Origin: Trissonchulus latispiculum
Lineage: Eukaryota; Nematoda; Enoplea; Enoplida; Ironidae
DNA length: 64,000 nucleotides
Direction: 5' to 3'
NCBI GenBank assembly: GCA_030248195.1
Contig: JASAND010021126.1
Location: forward strand, 1 to 64,000
Below, one piece after another: positions 56,690 to 64,000 of the stretch. The position numbers and the translations under genes were made by a program. The notes beneath the pieces are model-generated. The model was not told the DNA's origin, made no database searches, and was given only the letters and a program-made list of their open reading frames with translations. Position 1 is the first letter of the stretch. Each line of letters begins with the position of its first letter.

Positions 56690-56863
56690 ACCCCCATGTT
56701 ACTCGCCCCCCCTAATGCCAGCCATACCAGATTATTTCCGTCTGAAATTCGCATCCCTTCTCCACACATAGGTTCAAATAAGCAATTTCTGTCTGGTCGC
56801 ACACCACCACATATTTCACCGAGAATGCTGCCAGAATTCCCAGCTCAAGCTTCTGCCTAAACA
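56690..56863 (-). pseudogene. orphan cysteine-rich exon-like segment in intron 2
   Basis: After an acceptor-like CATATGTTTAG, the minus strand contains a frame with CGGVRPDRNCLFEPMCGEGM. In another frame, a stretch (TCGGTGAAATATG) resembles the signal-peptide exon 2 (TCGGTGAAGTATG). Either a decayed duplicate of exon 2 or an alternative cysteine-rich exon would explain it. It has no in-phase splice to the gene as modelled. Confidence 0.25.
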
Positions 56864-56945
56864 TATGCGATAAGAAGTTTTACTAATTTATCTTCTTTAA
56901 ATTATGCGATAAAAAGTTTTACTAATTTATCTTCTTGAAATTACT
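56864..56945. repeat. 43-bp tandem repeat x 2
   Basis: Two near-identical units contain AAGTTTTACTAATTTATCTT preceded by TGCGATAA. Confidence 0.75.
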
Positions 56946-57230
56946 CTCCAATGATCTGTTCATTTGTTCTAAGTCTTCCAGTTAAGTCAAAAAATATTCG
57001 TTACAAAGGTAATACATTAAATTAAAGGACACCAAGCGTAATGAATTATAACTAATGCTGTTTTGCTGATTTCATATTTATTATTATTTATTATTATTTC
57101 ACATATTTGAGGATGAACAGAGTCTACAGATCACACAGCATTCCTGTGTTCGCGTTTAAATAAAATGTTTAAAACTAAAACCAGAAATTATTTAAATAAT
57201 TTAAAATTGTGACGAACTGCATGCAACCAC

Positions 57231-57448
57231 CTGGTGTACTTCTTTCCGTAGGTCAGGTGTAGCTCAGCAGGAGATTGGTTCATTATTTCCAAGGTCAAAG
57301 GATTGTAGCAATTTCCAGCACTTCGAAGGTGCTTTAAATGAGAGCTTCGAAAGACTCCAAACGATACATTTGTAGCATGCTCACAAACTGAAGCCAATAC
57401 AAGCAATTGGCAGACGCACAGAACCATTGCATACTTCACCGAAAGCAT
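57231..57448 (-). CDS. MACPF gene, exon 2 (start codon and signal peptide)
   Basis: The ATG at 57448 lies nine bases into an exon preceded by a clean acceptor (TTTGCTTTATTGTAG at 57458), so at least one 5' untranslated exon lies further upstream. The first 22 or so residues form a signal peptide: MLSVK, then a hydrophobic core (YAMVLCVCQLLVLASVC). The mature start contains NVSF, a glycosylation motif, and a single cysteine. The donor CAG/GTGGTT is usable but not ideal; it leaves phase 2, matching exon 3. Without that splice the frame stops at 57188, giving an 86-residue secreted peptide, the main alternative. Confidence 0.68.
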
Positions 57449-57589
57449 TGTATCTTCCTACAATAAAGCAAAGATATAGCTTATAAAGTTATGATTATCA
57501 CTACAGTTTATATTTTAGGAGATGTGGATGGAATTTGTCCGGCGTTTGGTCTGATTCAAAATGACCCTGACTGAATCAATCGTGTATCA

Positions 57590-57886
57590 TTCTTGTTATA
57601 AACTCAACGTGTTGCTGACTTCCGAGATCCGATTACTATAACAGTAAATGTAAAAGGCGGGTCCGAAGATACGGAATCCGAGACATTTCTCGTTCAAATC
57701 GTCTGATGAGACCCTTTGGCGGGGGTCGAAACGGTAACATCTGTCACTCCGGAGCTTGGCGGCTCCGGTAAATCCGGAGTCCATTTTGAACTGTAGGGCT
57801 TCCGGAGCATCTAAGATTTGAACTAGAAATGTCTCCGGATTTGCGCTCGGACCTGGGTTTTACATCTACTTATAACAAGAATAATT
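57590..57886. mobile_element. foldback element with CTCCGGA repeats
   Basis: Ends ATTCTTGTTATAA and TTATAACAAGAAT are inverted, and the match continues through GTAAAAGGCGGGTCCGA and AGACATTTCTCGTTCAAAT with their complements. The centre has several CTCCGGA/TCCGGAG words. It lies upstream of the ATG exon, possibly in the first intron. Confidence 0.7.
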
Positions 57887-58618
57887 GATGGCACCTTCAT
57901 TTTTGCCGCCAGTTTTTGCTTTAAGGCTAAAGTTTGGATGAGATTGCATCCTATATCTGTAGCTCTGGACTACTAGACGTAGTCTAGACTAATGGAACTA
58001 AATTAACCTGACTGACTAGGTCTTAGATAAGTTATCCTCAAAATAGTTTACGTATAGTAGCGTTTCCGAGACCACATATCTCAGGAACAAAGAACCTCTT
58101 TTAGTTAGTGTCAAACCCGTTGCTCAATGTCATATATAATCTAGGTATTTCAAATATGCTTAGAAAACAGCAAATTTCTGTACTCAAAAATGTTTGACAG
58201 CAAGCCTACTGTCGGGCAGATCACTCAAATTTTAAAGTGGTTTATTTTTAAATTTACCAGTTCAGTTAATTAGTTCAATTGCGTTTAATTACTGATTCTG
58301 AAACGCAGGAGCTCAACACAACCAGAAGCTAGCTATCATACAGTTAATAGGAAGGACTGTTTAAGACAACTAACAATTTTACTGGTACTGAAAAAGCGAC
58401 GTCCAAACTTACGTAGGATTCTGTAACGCAATCTAGCATTTAAACCAGCCTGCCTACCTGAACAAAGCTTTTGATGACGACTCAAAAATAATGAAAAAGT
58501 GTGGCTGATCATTTCGCAATTCACAAACAATGTTTCTTAACTTTGTCTTTTTGCAAGCTACAGCAAAGTTGATAGCAAATCGAACGCATTGTCTGAAACC
58601 TGTAATCTGCTGACAGAC
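57887..58618. other. no gene seen upstream of the MACPF start exon
   Basis: No TATA box or 5' untranslated exon could be fixed here. The last eight bases are the target duplication of the next element. Confidence 0.45.
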
Positions 58619-58674
58619 CAGAGTTGGAAGTGGGTCGCGGGTACCCGCGGGTCGACTTTCAGGTCAGTGGATAC

Positions 58675-59858
58675 CAGAGATGAAACCGGGTCACCGGGTC
58701 ACCGGGTCTGTTCGGGTCACTATATGGAACGGGTCACCGGGTCACCGGGTCAGGAGCTCTGACCCGGTCTTGACCCGGTATTTTTGATTGGGGGAATTTT
58801 CATGCTGTTAAAGCATGTTCAGAATTTTTATCAGTTTCTACCACCTGAAAACTTCAATAATTATTCAAAAATTAGCAATGGAAATATTCTTAATTTAATC
58901 ATGTAGTTTTTAAATGCATGCTGCTGTAGTGTCCTCATAATATTTGTAATGTCCTGTCAAGCTTAGATCTAGGTTTGAAACTACAATGATTGCATTGAAT
59001 CTCAACTAGAACATGAAAATTATTGCATGGGCCCTGAGAGCCTGAAATCTTTATTTTAAAATCTAAAATTTTCCATGCGCCATCTACTGTAAGTAATATT
59101 TCGCCGCTGCTACCATTTTTGGAGGGAGGGGGTCAGACTCTGTGTTTCAGATCTCGATAAGATGGAAAATCTCAGCAAAACAAGGTGTACACAGTTTCTG
59201 AGTTTTGCTTTGTATTTCTTCTAATTGTTATGGCTTACTATCTTTAGGAACAAATGAAGTTTTGTTGATTAGTTTATAGAATATATTGTCTGAATCCTAG
59301 CCATAAGCAAGACAAGAATATTTCCAAAGAATCTCCGATAAGTGAAACCCTCATCCAAATTAAATATTTTACTAAAGTATATAATGCTAAAACACAAAAG
59401 TGCTAATGTATTGGTAAGCTCTATGATTAGAATTAGATGATGTGATGACTTTGGCAAAGTATTTTGTTTCAATTCGTTTGATTCAAAAAGTTATGTAGTC
59501 GACTTCACATCACATTGAGTGCGAAATCGTGCAAATCAGTTTTGATTTTTTTCGGATTACTTACAGTATATACTTTCTATGTTACTTTAAAGAATCAAAA
59601 AGTTTACCCAACTTTTTATTATAGACACCAAAAATGTCCAAAAAGATCAAAAAACACTCACTGCACCCCAATATAAGTATTTCTAATTTTTCCAAGCTTA
59701 AACCTGAATTTTCAAAAATACCGGGTCACCGGGTCACCGGGTCACCGGGTCAGGGGTCGACCGGGTCACCGGGTCACCGGGTCAGGGGTCGACCGGGTCA
59801 CCGGGTCACCGGGTCACCGGGTCAGCAAATAGATAGTCTTGTGGAAATAGACGGTCTG
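58675..59858. mobile_element. nested hAT-like element with CCGGGTCA arrays
   Basis: It starts CAGAGATGAAACCGGGTCAC and ends GACGGTCTG, flanked by GTGGATAC on both sides (58667-58674 and 59859-59866). Arrays of ACCGGGTCACCGGGTC occupy both ends (58687-58790 and 59722-59825) in the same orientation, so they are not simple inverted repeats. It inserted into the GGTACCC array of its host. Confidence 0.82.
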
Positions 59859-61512
59859 GTGGATACCCGCGGGTCAGAGCGGGTCAAGAGTTATTTTTGT
59901 TTACACCTATTTTACACTAAATTTTGGGCTTAGGTATTTCGCCAGAAAAATTACAATTTATGTTATATTTTTAATTTTTGTCTAATTGTTTGGATCTTTT
60001 GTATGTCTTTATACATTATAACATAGTTTTAGTGATAAAATTATTTATTTCTATTCTGTCTTGAATCTCCAGTCAAAAACGTTTCATTAATATTTTCTGA
60101 CATAGTCATTGGAATAAATATTTTATTATCACGCAAAGCCTTTAATTCTTCTGCATTGCCTGACAAACTGTTTTTGCGAAAACGATGTTGTCAGCTTACT
60201 ACAACAGCCTGCAAATCTGCCTTTCCGTAAAGAACGTAAAGAGCTGCTTATAGTAAATAATTAAGATAATGTCAAGCTTGAGATTTCGACACAGTTCTAC
60301 GGGCCTTTTCGGAAATGGGTTAAACGAGTTAAAATTAACTCGGCGAGTTAAGCAGAGTTAAAATTTTTAACTCTGCCGTCATTCGCGAAAAAAGTTAAAA
60401 ATTAACTCTTTTAACTCTACTCTTTTCATGAACGACACATTGAGTTAAAAAGCTGCAGAGTTAAATTTAACTCTACCCTTTTCATGAAAGGGTTAAATTT
60501 AAATCTTTTAACTCGCTCTCGCTATTTTACATTGAATTTTAACCCGCGTCTCAGCACGCGGGTTAAACGAGTTAAAATTACTATGCTTTACATTGTCATT
60601 GCCACGTTTTGCGTGCGTAATAAAGCTTTCAATATGACAAGATAATCCAACCAATGAAGGCACAACACATAATTTCATTGGATGGTTCATAATGCTTCAA
60701 AATTACTTAAGCATTTGTCAATATTCTGCTGAATTGTTTACGCTTAGGCAACGAAATATTCTACTTAATGAAATAAAAATATATGGAACAAAATGTTTTA
60801 AACATGCTGCATTATTAGAAATAATAATTAAATAAAATGATATAATTAAATTAAAATAATTAATTATAATTATAAATAAGCTCTAAATTATTTTTGCAAG
60901 TTATTTAACTCCACTTTATGAATGCAAATTTGAAGAAGTGTGTATGAGAGTTGCAACATGGAAAGCCGAATCAACGGGACGCTACAACTATCCGCAAGCT
61001 CAATTTTCTCTCAAAAATAGGTTAAAGCGCCAATTTTGCCATGAAACTTACTGTAAACTTTAAAAAATTTCAACCTTTAGACTTTATGGAAGGATCTAGA
61101 CAATTGTTACGCGAATTTTGCTGGAACTGGTAATGCTCAAGAATGACAGTACATGATCAATTGTTATCCCAACTGTGAATTTAAGGGCAACCATTTCTAG
61201 TCAAATTTGAAATCTCTGCTGAATTTTAATACATAATTTTCGATTTTATTTTGCTGCATCTGTGTTTTAGTATTATTTGGTAATTATGTTCTTGGGAGAA
61301 CCAAGAGAAACTTATTTTACTGAAAATATTTACAGCGGGTTGGGCTCTGTCTGGGGTGTTTTCCAGATTAGCCCCCGACACTCAGAATTTTTAAAACATG
61401 ACTAATTGAGCTGAAATTTGGTATGGATATGTTTTCAACCACGCTGAGTTCAAATATCACAAAATTTTTCGATTTCACAAGAATCGATTTTTTCCATTCG
61501 CAGGGGGCGACC

Positions 61513-62308
61513 CGTCTACTTTCATCAGTCAGAATCGTATTAGTCAGAATTTCATTAGTCAGAATTTTAATTTTGAAATAATATAGGTTGAACTATCATT
61601 TGTCAGAATTTCATAAGTCAGAATTTCATTAGTCAGAATTTCAGTAGTCAGAATTTCGTAAGTCAGAATTTTATTTTTCTAGTTTCTTCAAAATTTTGCA
61701 CGTTGCACAGTCTTAGGGCCTTTCTCGATAAAGTAGGGGAGAGTAGTAAAGAGCAGAGCAAAAATCAACTCTTTTGTAGCTCTTAACACTGCCCCAAAAA
61801 GAACATTGATGATTTGCGCCATACCAAGAGTACATAATCCAACAGTTATTACGTAGTCTTGGCCATTCTGATTCTTTTAGAATTCTAAGGAAACAGTCTA
61901 TCTTCATTTCCTGTCTACGCGGAACCAACACAGTTGTTGGGGAACCTTTTTAAATGGTGTAGGAAAAGAAAGTTTTGCTCGTTGCTGATGGTAGTGCCAA
62001 GACACATATTTGTGTAGACTAGAAATCATTTTATAAAATTATCATCAAGATCAGCCATCTTGTTACACTTTGCGCCAAGAAGAACAGTGCTTTTTTGCAA
62101 AATTCTGACAAACGAATTTCTGACTAATCAAATTCTGACTAATGAAATTCTGACTTATGAAATTCTGACAAATGAAAGTTCAACTTATAAACTTGTTTCA
62201 AAAACCTAAATCCTGACTAATGAAATTCTGACTAATGAAAGTTTGAAAAGTTAGTTTCTGACTAATGAAATTCTGACATATGAAATTCTGACTACTGAAG
62301 ATAAACAG
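61513..62308. mobile_element. innermost foldback with GTCAGAATTTCATTA units
   Basis: About nine direct copies of GTCAGAATTTCATTA-like units on the left are mirrored by TAATGAAATTCTGAC units on the right around a 0.4-kb centre. GGGCGACC flanks it (61505-61512 and 62309-62316). Flanking sequence (ACCAAGGGAAACCGAA) shows that it interrupted a relative of the 4811-5413 family. Confidence 0.75.
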
Positions 62309-62384
62309 GGGCGACCAAGGGAAACCGAAATTTTTTGCCGCCGATTTTGCTTAAAAGTACTAATGTTTCAGCCGCCCCATTTAT

Positions 62385-62632
62385 TTTCAGTTTAAGTTTC
62401 AGGTCTGCTAATTGAGGATTTTCAGTTTCAGGCGGTTGCTCGTAGGAATTTCAGTTTCAGTATCAGTTTCAGGTCTCATTTTATCTGAATTTCAGTTTCA
62501 GATTTCGGCGGTTGCTCGTCGGATTTTCAGATTCAGTTTCAGTTTTAGTTTCATTCGTGGATTTTTGCAGTTTCAGTTTCAGTTTCAAGCATCGAGCTGT
62601 ACTATTTTCAGTTTCAGTTTCAGGTGCTAAAA
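62385..62632. repeat. CAGTTT hexamer array
   Basis: Many TTTCAGTTTCAG repeats are interspersed with copies of GGCGGTTGCTCGT. The resulting S/V/F-rich frames are not genes. Confidence 0.75.
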
Positions 62633-62639
62633 CATCACT

Positions 62640-62880
62640 GCTTAAAAGTTGCATACAGGGGTTTTCAGGGGTCGCTGAACACGAATTTGAAGTCCGTTTT
62701 TAGATTCCGTTAGGTCGATATGAGCTATACATGTAAGCTTAAGTTGTAAGCTTATACTGAGCTAACAAAAAGCTGAATCGAAGAACGGCCTTCAAATTCG
62801 TGCTCAGCGAGCCAAAAAATCCCTGTATGCTCTCAGCAAAGTCGGCGACAAAAAATTTTTCGGTTTCCAGAGTGAATCAA
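62640..62880. repeat. palindromic remnant related to the 4811-5413 foldback
   Basis: GCATACAGGGGTTTTCAGGG and the mirrored CCCTGTATGC bracket an inverted pair (GAACACGAATTTGAAGTCCG / CTTCAAATTCGTGCTCAGC). The same words occur in the same order at about 5016-5205. Confidence 0.65.
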
Positions 62881-63611
62881 TCCTTTGGTATACGCAACTT
62901 TTCAGGATGCTTAAAGTTTTGGTCAATTGTTTGATTAACTGCATCCGTGCAGCTTTTCAGCAAAATCGATTGAAGACTGCAAGTTGCACACAGGGATTCG
63001 TCCACTTTCCTAACACCGGATAACGCTTCATTGAAGAAATGAGTACACATCATCTTTTTCTCTTCTTATTAGTCATTTTATTTAAAATTTTCCCAACGTT
63101 GAGCAGTAGTTTTTAAAAATTTTCAAATTTGTGAAAAGTTGGATATTGCGAAAAGAAAATTATTTAAACTCTTATCTAGTATGCCGAGAATTAATTTCAG
63201 CTCGCCCAGTTTTAACCCTTTTAACTCTTTTCGCAAATGCACAGAGTTAATTTTAACTCCCAGTTTTAACTCTTTTAACTCTGTGATTTTTAACACTGCA
63301 GAGTTAAAAGAGTTAAAAACAGGCAGAGTTAAATTTAACTCTGTGCATTCGTGAAAAGAGTTAAAAGAGTTAATTTTAACTCTACTCTACTCTACTCTAC
63401 TCTACTCTACCTATTCGCGAAAAGGCCCTACGAGTTTCATTCCTAATTTTATTGGTACTAATAAAGTGTATGATATAAACCGCAAAAGTGGGTCAAGTGG
63501 GTCGACAAAACTTCAGTGGGTCGTGGGTCGCGGGTCGCGGGTCAGAGGTCCGCAGGTCGCGGGTACCCGCGGGTCACGAAACTGCGACCCACTTCCAACT
63601 CTGTGACAGAC

Positions 63612-64000
63612 AGAAAATTCAAATATTTTTGGCAAGAAAAATCACTGAAATAAGTCAAGAAATATTCAGCTACGATGAAATCACACATGGCTCTCTGGCA
63701 TGAAGTGTTATTCGGAATATAAGCTGTTAGTGATCGCTGAAACGCTTTAGTAAAGCCCATGTTTGGAGACATTTCGATTCAAATGTGAGTTGGTCAACAA
63801 AATACTATATTACTACGTCGTAGTTACTTGCCTGAGTCTGAGGGGGCCAAACTTTAGCGGTCCGGACCGGCTGGACCCGCCGAATCTTTTCCCTCAGTCC
63901 GCCTTTTCCGGCGTTCAAATGGGACCAAGAAGAAACCAAGGACAAGCCCGAACGGGAAGCGTCAGGCACCCTCGTACCCACGAAACCCGGACCTATTAGA
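63612..64000. other. no gene recognised at the window end
   Basis: A frame open to the window edge (from about 63763) is G/P/R-rich at its end and matches no domain I know. It may continue outside the window. Confidence 0.4.

Larger units (their letters stand above)
60302..63427. mobile_element. foldback element with GAGTTAAA arrays, 5-bp TSD
   Basis: Termini GGCCTTTTCG and CGAAAAGGCC are flanked by CTACG (60297-60301 and 63428-63432). Both ends carry arrays of GAGTTAAAA / TTTTAACTC, strongly self-complementary (60315-60565 and 63195-63385). About 2.6 kb of interior includes further foldback sequence. Confidence 0.78.
58619..63603. mobile_element. hAT-like element (GGGTACCC family) enlarged by nested insertions
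   Basis: The ends CAGAGTTGGAAGTGGGTCG and CGACCCACTTCCAACTCTG match the copy at 50744-51865. Perfect duplications TGACAGAC lie at 58611-58618 and 63604-63611. Only about 0.7 kb belongs to this element; the rest is two direct insertions (58675-59858 and 60302-63427) and what they carry. Its own interior (about 59900-60300) is the inverted counterpart of 51340-51650, including the putative transposase remnant. Confidence 0.9.

Noticed and set aside
61530..62290. CRISPR-like array of GTCAGAATTTCATTA units
   Set aside because: Spacers are absent or near-identical, units reverse orientation across the centre, and the context is an animal genome; it is a foldback element.
62412..62703. S/V/F-rich frames with apparent periodicity
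   Set aside because: They are translations of the CAGTTT hexamer array.

Overview
This window reads as gene-poor, repeat-rich DNA from an invertebrate animal. It is AT-rich, with GT-AG introns, tRNA-derived SINEs, LTR and Penelope-type retroelement remains, hAT-like elements with 8-bp target duplications, and AATAAA poly(A) signals. There are no bacterial operons, rRNA genes or CRISPR arrays. The species cannot be named from sequence alone.

The one convincing host gene lies on the minus strand between about 57.46 and 44.05 kb. Five coding exons (57448-57231, 54602-54349, 53005-52775, 47009-45336, 44851-44460) have canonical splice sites and matching intron phases (2,1,1,1). Their summed length is a multiple of three, predicting a 922-residue secreted protein. 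It has a signal peptide, two copies of an eight-cysteine module that I do not recognise (exons 4 and 6), and a MACPF (perforin-like) domain. About 17 heptapeptide repeats interrupt that domain, and a degenerate EGF-like segment follows it. A poly(A) signal lies at 44053-44048. A direct segmental duplication (33.64-37.55 kb, copied from 41.83-45.77 kb) carries a truncated second copy of the 3' exons, fused in frame to a 199-bp repeat that also occurs at 39.39 kb. A perfect six-unit heat-shock element lies at about 40.0 kb between the copies.

Layout: 0-3 kb, T-rich sequence with short tandem repeats. 4.6-9.1 kb, a SINE fragment and several foldback elements with nested insertions. 10.3-12.7 kb, a CpG-rich MITE and a G-tract-bounded element. 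12754-20108, a structurally complete LTR retrotransposon (LTRs, PBS, PPT, 4-bp TSD) with a Gag-like ORF but no recognisable pol. 20.1-20.5 kb, a 27-bp-TIR foldback. 21.3-29.5 kb, a compound island of long inverted arms, a Penelope-type RT fragment and a 2.8-kb tandem duplication. 31-33.6 kb, three foldback elements. 33.6-45.8 kb, the segmental duplication. 44-57.5 kb, the MACPF gene with transposons in its introns. 58.6-63.6 kb, transposons nested several levels deep.

Apart from the MACPF gene, most of the DNA is mobile or foldback sequence. Elements inserted in introns, at an exon edge and inside one another give a relative insertion order. Most short open frames here are chance.
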